Source: Euwallacea fornicatus (Eukaryota > Arthropoda > Insecta > Coleoptera > Curculionidae). Taken from it: a DNA stretch of 64,000 nucleotides. The position numbers and the translations under genes are program-made. Of the stretch, positions 24,311 to 39,200 are shown piece by piece (positions within the stretch are counted from its first letter, which is position 1; every line of letters starts with the position of its first letter). The stretch lies in the NCBI RefSeq assembly GCF_040115645.1, contig NC_089548.1:1736001-1800000 (forward strand), in the 5' to 3' direction. Below the pieces are notes generated by a model, which ran no database searches, had not been told where the DNA came from, and worked only from the letters and a program-made list of their open reading frames with translations.

Positions 24311-27209
24311 AAAATTTAAAATGTAATAATTTTTCAGAGGCCAATTTTCTTACAAAATTGTCTTGTTTTGCGATTTCCTGTCATTCCTCAGACGTTGAAA
24401 ATTAAAACTTAGGTATAAAATATATGTCTTAATTAGTTATGAAATAAAATATGTTTTATTTGAACGCTCTATAACAAGTTCTATAACTCACATTCTATGA
24501 CAAATTGATCATTTTTTATTCATTCAGGTCAAGTTCCGTCAAAGCCTTTTTGTAGACTTAAACTTTGTAAATCTCTTCTCGACATCAACCCTGGGTAAAT
24601 TTTACAAATTATTCCAGCAAGTTTAATTAAAAGCAGTGGCTTTAATCATGCAAGTGTAATGGCCACTGGGAAGCTGTAAAAGCGGCTAGATGGAGTTATT
24701 TTGCCAATTGTAATGGAAACGATATGGAAACTTAAAACTCGTTATATCACACCCATTAAACACAATTTCGATGCTTTGTGACAGAGAGATGGGGGCTGGG
24801 AGTTTTATAATAACTGGAGATGGATAGCAATGGGGAATATCCTGTGACATTAATAATTTAAACAATAATTAATCACAAAGATTGTGAGTTGAAAACAATT
24901 ATATCTCTTGTGACCTCTAGGGCTGTAACAGGCTTCCCTTTTTAGCGCATGGCTAGTAAATGCACTAAAAGCGTGCTTTTATCTCTATCTCTATACGAGA
25001 ACGGACGACGACCAAAATTCCTAATGTTAGTTTGCGTCCGTTTGCTAAGGAGAGAACTCGATGTTTCTCTGCTCCCCGACGATTGTGCGATGTACATAAA
25101 GCCAATTTTATCTTCAGATTTATCAAGTGTTGGCAAACCATTTAAGAAACGATTTAAAATTTTACCTATAGATGTCATAGTGTAATAAGTTGAAGTGGAA
25201 AATAGCCTAAGGTAAATAAGGAATTTTAATGTGAAATTAAGAGAGATTTATTCCAAACTTTCCCCACTAATATTCATGATTTTAAATCTAAAAAAAAAAA
25301 CACGAAAATGCTCTTTTCGCATTTTAGATTGAAATACCATTAACCAGTCATCACCTTTCCAATTTAGGACAACATCCGACAGGTGTCGCTCAAATACATT
25401 CCCGCCGCCCAAACCACACGAGTATTTTTTATGGTTCGGTCCATGCGTTTTGAGTGTTTCGCCTGTTGTTAAGGTCATCAAACATTCCCCGAAATATGGA
25501 TATGCAAAATTCAATCAACGATTATTGTATATGTATTGCGGCTTGCCGTGACCGGACACGTTGAATTTAAATGAGATCTGACGAATGTTTCATCGGTACT
25601 GACAGTCCAATTGTCCGACCTAATTGAAAATCTAAATTCGGCAGTTTAAAATATGAGACAAAATTCATATGCGTATTTCCATTAATCGTTGCATCATTGA
25701 TTACTGATTAAAACTGTGAAGGTATATCTGGTTAGGATTTTGCAAACCCTTAATCGAGGAAACAATAATTTTATTTTCTTCCCAGTTCCATGGTAGTTTT
25801 GTGGGTGATTAAACTTGTTATAATTGTCTTCATACATGCCTCATCGCTTTCCTTATTATGTCCTTCACTAGCAATAACAATTATCGTTCAAATCCTTAAT
25901 GGCTAGTAGAATTCTTATTCGGTCCTAATTCGTTTTATTTCCGCGCAAGACGAAACATAAAAGCCGCCATTATCACTCCTTTTGGATATTGCCAAGAGGA
26001 GCTGAAAAAAAATTGTCCTGCCCTAAGCCACTTTTGTGTTGCTGGAAACCAAAAGGATATGAATTCACCCCCTGCTCGTATCTCAGTTATAAATAGCGCT
26101 TTATTCTTGCCACGAAATTGATATCTTAACATAATATTACCTCACCTATAACTTTACCCAGGTTCCATGGAGGTAAGGGTAAAATATCCTAAATTCTCCC
26201 TAGAATCAAGTCCTCTTGAGACACGAAAATTGTATAGTTAGAGGTTAGAGGGTGCTAAAGGAAACCGTTATTGGAAATTAAAACATCTTATTGGATTGAA
26301 GTTTTGGTTAAACTATAAGAAAATTATACGGAATTGCTCTTGCACTGAGCTACACTGAAGGAAAAATAATAAAAATGCTCTATTGGAAATAGTCAACTTT
26401 GAGGTCGTAAAAGATAAGGAAGAAAATGGTATTTCGTATTTAAAAATATTTGTTGGGGCTTTGAAATTTCAAAACGGTTACAAGTAGATATAGAGATTCC
26501 TGGCCTATAGATCACCTTTTGAGGCTGAGTATTTGAATATCTAAAAATATGTTGGTTGGCTCGAATATCTGAAATAGGCATCTTTTTGCATTTTTCCTTT
26601 TTAAAAAGTGTCTTAGAAGTTTTATAACTCCAAAACGAATAGACATTAACGCAACTTCTTGACAATGCAAAGCCTTAAGGAAAATACCAACATTTTCAAT
26701 TCGACGTTGTGAATATTACATCGCTCAAAAATTAGGTTTTTGATATAAAACACCCTGTATATTTTTGCCATTGCATTTAATGGGATGATCTCTACAACAA
26801 AAATCTCTGTGCTTATCTCTGATTGTTTCATGTTCTTTAAAACTTAAAAATGCCTTGATATAAACTTTTAAATTTATATTGTACTTATATATATGGACTC
26901 GTAACAGTCCTCCGCTGGAGAAGGAGGTATATTGTTTTTTAAATCGATCACTGAGTATATTTTTTTTCCTATATTTCGATCCAAGATAATCGGGTTCGGC
27001 ATTCCTATCTCTGTCTGGCTAAAAAAGCGTAAAAAAATTGTATAAATTAAAGTGACAAAACATAGAGATTAGACACACAACATTAGAAAAATATACAAAG
27101 TGTTCTATTTGAATATTAAAATTTTCGACAGTAAAAAAAGCGGACATTAATCAAATTGTATTTTCAAGCATTTTCTATAAAGGATGATAATTGTCTTTCA
27201 AATTTTCAG

Positions 27210-30200
27210 ATTTACGATGGATACCATGTATACATCTCGCATACACGGATTCCTTAATTCATCTCATTCAATTCTGGAAGGAAATCTAACCCAAGAAGGC
27301 GTGATCTCGCTTCTGATTGTGCTGGGAAGCAGTTTATCCCTGGTAGCGCTGGTTTTCGCATTCATAACTTACAGGTATGTTCACTCCACTCAATTATACA
27401 AGGTGTTCAATTATTCATAATCGTGACTGAAATCTGAGGCAGAATGCACACAAACAAGACGCAACCGCACAGCTCGAATCTTAACAAGACTTTTTACATG
27501 CCTTTGTATATATTTGAAAATTGTTTTAAATTCAGAGAAATCACTCAGTACGTTTTGGAAAACCCTTTTGGTTTTATGAAAAAAACTCAAAAATCGAAAA
27601 ATTTATTATCGTATTGAAACCTTCCATTTTTTCCATTTAACTATTTTTCTAGCTCTTATTGTTCCTAAAATGCCCATATCCGAAGGCTCAAATTGCACCA
27701 CACTATATATAAATCTACCAGTGCAAACTTGCTTGCTACTCGATCCTGATAAGGAATTCAATTGAATTTTCTCTTGGTTCCAATTTTCAAATTCCTGGTA
27801 AGTTTGCAGGGAAGATAATTTCCATAGAAATGGACCAGTTCGTTCCTCTGATTTCGTCGTTGTTATGGAAATGGAGAAATTGGCAATTGCTCTACTCTGA
27901 TTTCGTCGTTTCAATAGAAATTATCTTCTTAGCACAGTTAGAAGGAGTTTTTAAATTGAGCCTTATAGGTCCTTAGGTCCAGTTTTAGAAACTCCTCCAC
28001 AACGGAGCTTGGTGAATTCTTCCATTTCCACAGAAACTATATTGCTCATAAACTTACTTAGGAGTTATGGTTAAAATCTGACTTTGAATATTGAACGTGA
28101 AAGCTCCTAACAATGCCATGGATAATGTCAGTCACCTTTATAGCAATAATGCCAAATTAATAGAATTAAGCAAATGTATTACATAGATATCGCTATAGAT
28201 CTTGTTAAAAAATTCCATGAAACGTTCTGTTCATAAGAAACTTTGTACGGAAATTCTGGTTTCCAAAGCTTTCTGGTGAAATTCCGTTTGACAATCCTCA
28301 GTAGTTTATTTCCGAATAAATTTCCAGAAAAACTAACTTCTCAACATCTCTGAGAACCTGAAATTCAGCATATCGCGGATACAGACAGTATCAATAAATA
28401 AATATCGGGTGTCAGTAGGTGTAATGCTCACGGAATTTTTCCGCTGAATTTAGTATCCTGCAGTCCTGCTTTGGTTCAGATTTTATTTTGTATCATGTTC
28501 CCAAGCATAATAGAGGAGATAGAAAGATTTAACGATGACAAATTAATTGATTTGGTGCGAATAGATTAACATCTTGGAGACTATTCGAAAAAGATTATAT
28601 CCACGAAAGGGATGAAGTAAGGCAAAAAATATCTTCCAGGTAAAGTTGCCAGCGCCTTGATGTATTGACCTTTAATTAGACAGTTTACATGTTAGATTTG
28701 TTAGTTTGAAAAACAAAATTTTAAAAGAACAAGTCTGGACATCGATTGGTAAAGCCTAGAGAATGTGGTCTTCATACAGAAAAATAAAGAGGGAAATGGC
28801 CTAATGCTCAGCACTAATTTCCTCGCTTCAGTGTAAATTATCTTGCTAGCAAAGTTACCACGAGTTTGAAAAACTAGGCCTTAGACCTACGCTTTCAGTA
28901 TCGTCCATAGAGCTTGGTCATTTTTCCATTGCCATGAAAATTATCTTGCTCGCAAACTTATCGAAAAGTTCAGGTTGAAACCGGTCCTTAAGTACGTTTT
29001 TATTGAACGTTACTGCAACAACGCCGTCTTGTCCTTGTTTTAAAAAGCACCTTGAACCGTTTTGTTTTCAAGTAGCTTTCCGGAGAAAATTTAGTTGCGA
29101 AAGATATCTCGAAACCCCCGTTTCAGCATATCGGCGATCCAGATTTTATCAACGAATTTATTGAGAATGGGGCAGTGAGTGTATATGCCAACAGCTCCCC
29201 TGCTATATAAAAAAAAAATCTCAGTTAACAGATGATTTGGGCAGGCGCGTATCATAGGCACATTTTGAAGGGGTCCAGTGCGACCACCCTGAAAAAAAAG
29301 AAACATGACCTTATCTTTCAAATTTTAAACGTGGCTTAAGGCGATATTATTCGCCTCATTAACTGTCAATGAATTCGATTTATTATACCCTTTTTGCAAC
29401 CTCCGAACTTCCAAAGCCCTTTAAACTTCCCTGAGATATCGAAGGAGCATAAAGAGAACACCTGTTAATATCGAATGAGCCACGTCTGAGATATTTGATG
29501 CTTTGTACACGTTTCTTACGGGTATAACAAAGAGTGGATGATGCAGCGAGCCGTAATTCTTTGCAATGAGCTCCCAAGGCAATACCCAGCAGACCGCAGA
29601 GGTTCTCCGGCTTCTCTTCAGGTAACATTCATTTTTCTTTCCCCTTTCCAGTTTAATTTTCTCCGCTGAAATTGAATTCTCGAGTGTAGGATTTCAACTG
29701 CTTCCCACATAAAAGAAAACGCACATTAAGGAAGCCTTTTGGCAATAACCCGACTATGAATAATATTCCAATTTTTTCAAGCGAGCGGTTTTCCTTATAC
29801 CTACCTACTTATATTGGAGAAAATCGATTTTTAGGGGATTTGATAGATGGACTAATGAAATTGATTTTGATTTGATTGATAACGATATTTAATATCAAAA
29901 TTTTGAATAGGGAAACCCCACATGGCTCCTACAGGAGTATTGGACGTTTTACTGTGAAATTTGACATTAATATAGGCATGTGCATCTCGCACTTCGAATT
30001 TAATACCAGACACAGTTTGGTTTCAATTACCCAGTCGGACAATATTATCTCACATTTCCCTTAAATAAGCCCTGGCATTCGCGAGTGTTTATTATCATTC
30101 GCACCAATTAAGAAATTCCAGTTAGAAGTTAGTGAATTAGCAGATTCTAGTGCATCATAGAGGAAATTAAGATTAGTAGGATGTCTAGCTTAACACGATT

Positions 30201-33200
30201 ATTTCTAGGGCACTTCGTAATTCATGTGGGTTCAGCCATTGAATGGGGCCCACACAAAGGCACAAATCACTTTCAGGCCTACGGAAGCCAGTCGTACTCC
30301 TGGAATATTCGTCACCGCAATTAAATAAAGTTAAATTGAATTGCGACCGATTACACCCAATTCGGTTGACGAAAGAGGCCAAAAATGCCACTTAATTTCC
30401 ACTGGCAAGGGTGTTGTAACAAACTTTGTAATGATTTATCAGCTCCAACAAAGTTTGCTCAGCTATCTCAGTATAAATCCACTTGAACGATTTCTGCCAG
30501 CCGCGACGCGACGGAGAGCTGCCTTAAAAGCTTTAAGGTTTCGGGATTAGTGAGATTCTTGGATCAAGGAACCCAAGGAGCTGGGTGGTATTTTACGAGG
30601 TTGAAAATTGCAGCTCGATTTGGAGCAAAAACGTGTTTAACACCTAAAATTCACCTCCCGCACCAACACAATTTCTCGAATTCTGAATTTTTAGGTGCAA
30701 ACAAAAAGATCTCATTTGACACGAACGCGGCGGCGAGTTCGAGTCGTAATTCAAGACACGAGAAGTCGATCCGCACGAACATAAAACACAAAGGAATCTT
30801 GAAATATTCCGTGGTTGAAATGAGCTTTCAGCGAAAATACTTGTCGAGGTTAAATTGCCAAATTTTCTCAAAAATTTCGATACATTTCTGAGAATTTCAA
30901 ATATTCGAAAATTTTCTTAGTGCCCGAATTGACCAAGCTTATTGATCCACTCTATTTTCATTTTACTTGTGATATTTCAGATATATCGTTGAATCTTTCG
31001 AAATTCTCTGACCTCCCAAAGAATGTTTGCACTCCTGACTGATTTCTGCTTCCACAAAGTCAACGGAGACCAATTCGCGCAATTTTTTTACTCAAAACTT
31101 TATAGTGTTCTGTCAGACTTCTTAGAATGTTCACACCATTTTCTCGATATTTTAAGCAACTGTTTACGCTCATTGTAATTCATTCCACTTAAACTAATCG
31201 CAAAGCAGATCTGCATGCAAATGCTCACTTTGTAATTATATTTTGTCATATCCATTGTGCCTATGTTTGCGTAAACGTAAAAAAATTCAAACTAAACTCT
31301 GTACAGCAATACATATTCGAAACGTCTAAAAAACCCATCTCGATGATATTACATGAGTCCATATTCGCATAGGATATGAGGATGAATATAGGGTCTATAG
31401 ATTTACCGGTTAGTAAAAAATTGAAAAAAATTTATCTGAAGCTGGGAACTGAGAAAAATGAGCTTAGATGTCCCTGGATTTGGAAAGGGAAGCGCTCTTT
31501 TAGAGTGTCAAAAATAGTTAGGAGAAGAATTCTGCAGTTATACAAGGCACTTGGAAACGTTGGCAAAAACTAAAAAGGTGAAATTAGAGACAAAAATAGT
31601 TTTAAAAAGTTCTCAAAAAGGTTGATCTGACGAAACACCACTATTGAAATGTGGCCGTCTAAAGGGATCATTGGAATGTTTTTTTAAATAACGATCTTTC
31701 TGATTAAGATAATGGAATGAAAATCGTCGATAATAATCAACCATAAGCGTTTTTAAGTATCATAAGTTTCACCAAATTGGATCATAAATAAAGGAAGTTT
31801 TGTTGATACCCTTAATAGAAGTGTTTCGATATTTCTAAATTCCTCTGAACTATTAAGTAAATAATATTATTGTTTAGTCAATGAGACTTTTTTGAAGAAA
31901 AAAATCCTCTACCTTTTATCGAATTTTGCATGGCTTAGTGAGAAATAATAGTTTTTTAAATAATGTGTAGCTTAAAACAGTAACTTTTTTTTTATTTTTA
32001 TACAGTAAGCATTTTTACATATATGCACTTTCAAGAGAAATGTTAAAAAAATGGTAATGTTCTAAACCATGCACACAATAGTTACTTCTGACTAAACTAC
32101 GTTGAATTAAAAAAAAAGGCCTTTTTTTCAAAAAATTCTAATTCATTAAAATACAATATTATTTGCTCGACAATTTAAATGCATGAAAAATATTTGAAAA
32201 ATTTATCATTTACAATCAATTTTAATCAAATTTGTGATAGTTAAACACCTTTGTGGGATGATTATTACCTAAAATTGTCGCTCAAAAAGAAAGTTATTTT
32301 TAAAAAAATATCCAAATCCTTTGAAAGACCATATCTTAGTGACTTCGACCAATGTTTAATGGAACTTCGTTTACTATTTTTAGCTCTACCGCCACCTCTT
32401 TAAGTTTTGTACAAACTTTTCCAAACATCCTGTAGTGCCCCCCCTGTAAATTTTTAATCGGTTCCGCCATGACTTATGCACGAACGACGAACGTGTTCCC
32501 AATATCATTTTTTTTCGGAACATTTTGACATCACATACTGGCAAATCTTCATTAAATGAAAATTCTCGTTTTCTATTTTTCTGTGTTAGCTCACAAAACT
32601 TATCCACTTTCAACGATTGAATATTCATATTCGAATTCGTTCCTTTTACCTCGTCTAATAGAGGGTCATGTGGTTTTACTTTAGAAGGGTATTGCGGGAA
32701 CTGCTAACGATATTAAAGGGGCTCGTTTAATAGGCGAAATTTACAGCACTCTGAAAACCACTTGCGAGTATATCACTTAGGCGTTAGTTGCCTTCGGCTA
32801 AATTATAGGAGCAATCTGGTTAAGCGCAATTTCGTGACGTATCTACAACCCTATATAACATAAAAACATGGTGTAGCCTTAGCCCTTAGGTGGTTGAACC
32901 CTAAATTAGGCTACTTTGTCGTGCACCAGTGCGAGCTTCGAAGAAGGGACTGAAAGGGTAGGAAAGCAAACAAACACCCTTTTGCGTTAATAACTTTACA
33001 TCACAACAATGTTGTTTCAAGTAAACGTCAGATCCTTTTTCTGTATGGATTTCTTTACAGTCATAATTTTGTAAAATGTGAGTTTTTCCTTACCTTCGAG
33101 AAGAGGGAATTCACGAATTCGTTTTAGAGTTATTTTCATCGTTCCCAAACCCCGAGCCTACATGTAAAGGAGTCAAATATTGATCCAAGAATGTAATTAA

Positions 33201-36200
33201 ATTTTGGAATTATTAATCTCCTAAACTGAAATATCTTTGAGCTAGATTTTCTCTTTCGAGTTAAGATTCCCGTATGATCATGAGTATTATTCCACCTGCT
33301 TTGCTAGGTATTCCAAAGCGAAAGGAGCTATAATTTTCCTCTAAATCGAATCATTTGAACTGTTGTTCTTTCATGTTCTCGAGTTCGTTCATTGTTTTCA
33401 AATTCTTCCTCGCTGGTTAAATTTATTGCACCACATTAGAATAAAGTACCAAAAACTTGACAAATTGCGAATGGTTTTAAGGCGCTAATGGTTTCTGCTT
33501 TCAACCGATTTCCCGAGTTCCATTTGTCCGTTGTCATTGTTCTTATCAAAGGGGATTCGCTTTGGGAAAAGCTAGATAGGCTCCGTGAATAAAATTAATG
33601 GTACTGATTAATGTAATTATCCGATTCGGTATTCTAGGAAATTGATGAAGTTTGTTGCTGGAAATTTGTAAAACTTCATTGAGATCTCGGTATTGGTATG
33701 AGAGCGTAAATGTTATTCCTAATTTCGAGGGTTATTTTAATCGAATGCAGAGCTTAAAAGCCTATTCATTTCGTTCCGATTTGCATCAAATGTAGTAAGA
33801 ATAGTAAAAAGAGCATTAATGTCTTCGATTTTTCTTGAGAATTCGCTTTATTGTTTCAAGCATTCATTCCTTTTTGAACTGAGGACGTGGACAATTGAAC
33901 GAAACTTCAATTCAAAAGCTGAACAATTCCGGGAAATCTCACAAATATATCGATAAATCTGAGAAAATGCAATTAAATCAATAATTAAAAAGAAAGTTAA
34001 GCAGATGTTACTTGTCAATTTTTGAAATTTGATTAGAACTATTTGCTAGAATATCAGATGTTCAAACTATTCTAGTATTTCTGAGAAACATTCCAAGCGT
34101 GTATAAAACCACTTATTAGAATGAAGGATATGAATTAATTATCGATTTGCACATATTCAAAAACTGTGGATGTTTTTGAAAATTTTTTAGAAAACTGAAG
34201 GTCTCAAATCTTTTTCGAAATTTCTTGCACCCACACACGTAAGTTCGGAACTTGAATCAAAACCTCACAAATTATCGGAAACTTTTCGCAAATATGAAAG
34301 TCCCAAAAAATTGTGAGACTATGGAGAATCATCCTGAACTACTCAGAAATATCTACATCTTTGTCATTCAATGGAGTATTTAAAGAGATAGTAACAGGAT
34401 TTTTTTACATTTCTGAGGGTTACTCAAAACCTATAAAAATGTCAGAAAAACATTCTGAGAAGGATCAAAAACCATCACGAAACCTCTAATCGGGAATGGC
34501 GGTGATTAGCCTGCTTAGACCATCTGGAAATTGCGATTAAAACCACAGAAATAACAAAAAGAAATCCTAAAATTTCGAAAACTTTAATATTTTGATATGC
34601 GAGCAACACAAAGGCCGGGGATTTCTTAATTGCTCGAGTAATTAAGTTTTCTTTTTTGAGCAGTGGCGTCCTTAAAAAAGGGTTGGGGGTAATTAGGGAC
34701 ACCAGAGTTAATGATATTGTGGTACTCGTACCTAAATTGCCTGATGTAATATTCGGAACAATTCATGGGGTTTTGAAAGGATTTTCACGTTTGCAAAATT
34801 TTATTAAAATTTTAGAGGCGATACCTTTGGTTAGCTTTTATTCTCGATTCCAAGAAAAATGAATTAGAGCGCGCTCTATCGTTTAATCCCATTGAGAGAG
34901 GGCATTCGGTCTTTCGCATCGTTCTAATTAACACCAATTGTAGGAGAGTGATAATTGCATTAATGCTCTGTACCTTTACTGGGAAACGCGCTTTCCCGTT
35001 TTTAATATTCATACCCATAACATAAAGCAATTTGAAACTTCCCTTTGCAATTTGAAATGCCATGAGGTGATTAAGGCGCCTATAAAGTTAGATCTGCATA
35101 AAGGATATCAATGCACACAAATTCGCTTTCTTCTTGGCCCTTTGTATATATTTTCGCATATATTTTGATTCAAAAAGAAATTTAAAAACTTGTTAAACGT
35201 CATTTTCTCTCATGAAATATCACTTAATAAACTCTTCCTCCACTGATTTTCTTATCTCCGTATTTTTTTTTTTACTGAAATTCATTGATGTTACGGGTCA
35301 ATTTGGGGCGATACAGTTTATCTCTGTGCGAACGATTTTTTAATAAAATTAGTCCATATTCAAAGTTTCATACGAATGCAAAATTGGAACGAATATGAAC
35401 GCGAATTGTTCGCCAACACAAACATTAGAGAAGTTCATGTTTGGATACCATCTGTACTTATTGTACATTATGAGAGCTGCAATTGCACGAATTTTGATTA
35501 AAAAAATTGATATTTCAAGCAGAGAATTAACTAACAAATTTAGAAAATACAGTTTCGCTCTTCCAACTGGAATTGCGTTATAATACCTCCATTAAACTTC
35601 TTATTAAAATTTTTAATTAACAAATTGGAAGGAATTTTTTGCTTATCAGGACAGTGAACAGGAAATCGATTTTAATAATTACATTCCAGGGTAGCTGTTG
35701 TTTTCATTGTCGAAATTTTAATTACTACATAACCAAGAATAGAGGTTTAAAGGCAAGTTTACCCGCACATGAACTCGCTTAATACAACCTGCCAATCTGA
35801 GGTACCCACTGATACGACAGAGAACCTTTCCCAAACAAAAATCTGTCTAGCAAAATGGATTCAAATTTGAGACAACTAACGAGCCAATTTATTCCCTTAT
35901 TCCTAACAATCAGAACCGTGACGTTTACGTTTATCCCTTAATGTCCGGTCCCTTGTCAGACTATGTAGCTAGTTTCCAGAGAAAATCCAATTTTCTACTA
36001 TAGTGCCCTGACATTTCTTGGATAACTTCGAAAGGACATTGAAATATAAAAGCCATTATTCGAGACCTGATGTGAATAGCCAGGGCTGCCGTCATATCCA
36101 CACGCTGCCTGTCATCCCCTTTGATATTTCCACCCTTAACTCTTAGGCCGTACTAAATGGGATTTCCCCTTTGTGCGAGCATCCACCAATCCTATATTGC

Positions 36201-39200
36201 ATGGCTTGTAAGCCAAATATGGATTAGGAATTGATTATTAATAGTCATCGGCATATATACAAGGTGTCCAGAAATAACGTTGACATTTTTTTTGGAGGTG
36301 ATTCTAGAGGCTAAAATATTAAAAAAAAAAGTTATTATAAACATACCTAAAAAATTGTTTCTTGAAGGGGCTAGAATCCCCTAAGGGGGAACTCCGAAGA
36401 TGTTTTTTTTCGCATTATTTTCGAAATGATTTGCGCTAAAATTATGAAATTCCGTGTACTGTAATAAATTGGAATGGGAAAACTTTTTTTGTGTTAACAG
36501 TTGCAGATTTTGGCCAGGGGCGTTAGAGACATGCGATCTCCTACGTAAATGTTGTCGTAAATCTTTTTGTTTGTGACAATTCTAAATTTTTGAAATCAAT
36601 TTGCTGAATCGCAAATATTTTTAAGTAAAAAAAGTTCTCTTATTTCATCTCGTTAGGATGAACCGTTTTCCAGAAAATTGAGTTTTTATGAACCGATGCA
36701 CGATTACATGGACATCGAAATTTATGAAGAAAAGAATTAGAGGATACGTTCAGATGAACGGAGACCATTTTCGACATTTGTTATGAATAAGTGATAAATC
36801 CTTAATCATATAAATGTTGTTATTGCCGGTTAATAAAAAGATATTTCTATTACAAGGATAATTACTATATTTATTCAAATGCATTTCAATGCCCATGTGA
36901 TCGTGGATCGATTCATAACAATCCATTTTCCTGAAGAACGGCTTATCCCAACGAGATGAATCAGAGGACCTTTTTTACTTAAAAATATTTGCGATTCAGT
37001 AATCTGATTTCAAAAATATAAAAAACGTCAGAAAAAAAAAGGTGAGGGCTGTTTGGGGTTAATCTGGCACTCGGCGTCGTACCTCAACACAAAGGAGAGC
37101 ACAGTTGATTAACAGTGCCAAATGTGAGCTATCGAAGGACCAATGCTTATATGGCGCTGAACCGATTCAAAAATTCGCCTGATACAGGGTCACGCTTTAA
37201 ATTTATTGAAAACAAAACAAACAATACTGGAGAGCTAAAGTAAAGTCTAAAAAGCAGGTACTAAGCTAATACGAAAGAACAACAAGAGATCAATGATTTT
37301 TGATACTTTCAAGATTTGTACTTATAAAGGATTTAGTAATAACAGTTAGATATTAGTGATTAATGAACGAGTCAAAGGTAACCTTACTAGGGCGGCAAGG
37401 ACCAAACCCAAAGGCGAAGCAAAGAGAGAATGAAGGGAGTTGTTAACATTGCAGATGCTCAAAGCTGACCCCGTCAACGGAATAAAAGATAAAGATAGTT
37501 TTTGTTTAGTCTGAGCCATAAATTATACCCAGTGATTTGTCTATGCTATTAAGGGTGTTGCGTTTCAATCGAACCGACAATAATTTAGGTGTCTAGACTC
37601 AATAAGTGGTGTTGGGTAGTTCCCCAACAGGGGTTACTTTTACTTAGGAGACTCCTCTATGTAATGCCCATGAATAAAATCTGAAATTAGTAATACAAAA
37701 AAACAAAATTTCCTATTCCAATTTATTACATTATATCAAATTTCTTAATTTTAACGCGAATCTCTTCGAAATTGTTGAGAAAAAAACACCTTCGGAGTTC
37801 CCCCCATTAAGTGTTCTAACCCCTTTAAGAAACAATTTTTGGGGTACGTTTGTGATAACCCTTTTTATTATTTTAATCTCTAAAATCGCCTCCCAAAGTA
37901 TTTCAACGTTATTTCCGGGCACCCTGTCAAGCTAAAACTCGCAGCAGGTAGCTGCAAACTTGTGCTTTCTCGTGCCCCGAAGGGTGCATCTTCTGCTTAA
38001 AAACAGAAATGGGGCATAAACAAATACGTCGTCAATAAATATTTATGTACTCATCAGCAATTAATTTTTTGCATACGCATTCCCAGCATGTTCACGTAAA
38101 AAATGCAATTAAATGTCTATTAGGAAACTAATAAATATTTTGATTGAATCCACGAAGCCGCCGTCATATACAGCGGAAAGTGATCAAAAGCGGAAATATG
38201 AAACAAAAATTTGATTGGTTTAAAATGGATTTTCGGGTTGCATTCCATTCCGCATTTGGATATTTTCCGCTATATGTGATGGCAAGTGACGACGTCATGA
38301 GACCGCCATCACATATAGCAAAAATAGTGAAAAGCGGAGAAAGGCGGAAGAGATCAAACTGAACAAATCAAACATCAACCAAACAAAATGTCCTTGTTCG
38401 ATTGATTTGACAGCTGTCTTTAGTGTCAAAATATGACAATCAAAAGTGTCTATTATTATATTATTTACATTTTTTACGTTGTTATATTTCGTGTTGTAAA
38501 TATTTTTCTGCGTCAATAATCAATAATGTCAATAATGTAAAAAATTTAAAAAACGGCAAAATAATTAATTACAAAGTAGTAAAATAAGTTAATTGGGATA
38601 GGCATCATTTCCATTTCCGGTTTTCATAATTTGGAAGGTGATCGATTAGTAATAGAACAATCGAAAGCCGGAGGTACTACACGTCAAATGTTGGCCTTAT
38701 CCGAAAGTTGTTATTTTGCGATAAACTGTTGAAAGTTAAAATTTTAATTCACTTTTTGCAATTACTCTGAAAATATCTAGGCTAAACACATGAAAATTTG
38801 TAAGGTTATGTTTTCGTAGGTGACGAATTACTTGTTCTAGAAAATGAAAATACACTTGGTTTGTTTCGCTTCTCATTTGTCGTATTATCAAATTTAAATA
38901 TAATGTTCGTTTAATAGATTTTTCTCGAAACAAGAATACATAATTAATAGGAAAATGATTGTTCTCTAAGATTTTAAATCAAATTTCATGTTAGACATAC
39001 AGAGTAGAAAATTATTAACTGTAAAATCTATAAAATTGAGCGTAAGTGCCACCCTCTATTCACAACGAGGAAATCGTAAAACATATCTTGTCCTTCATCT
39101 CAAAAAAAAAAAAAAAAAAAACTTTACAAATTTTCTAGTGTTTAATCTAAGTATTTTCAGAATAATGGCGAAAAAATAAATTAAAATTTTAACTTTCAAC

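Larger units (their letters stand above)
20329..27209. other. Long interval between cyclase promoter and receptor TM1 exon
   Basis: It holds the 5-prime flank of the cyclase. It may also hold upstream (ectodomain or untranslated) exons of the receptor, which I could not identify. The overlapping frames at 24942-25185 on both strands are a chance stop-free stretch. A probable hAT scrap (24120-24310), a duplicated motif (22518-22660) and an isolated inward-facing CACCCTGTA motif (about 26752-26760) are the only notable structures. Confidence 0.4.

Noticed and set aside
24942..25185. Overlapping 78-codon frames on both strands
   Set aside because: A chance stop-free stretch. No domain, no splice context and no internal repeat support coding.
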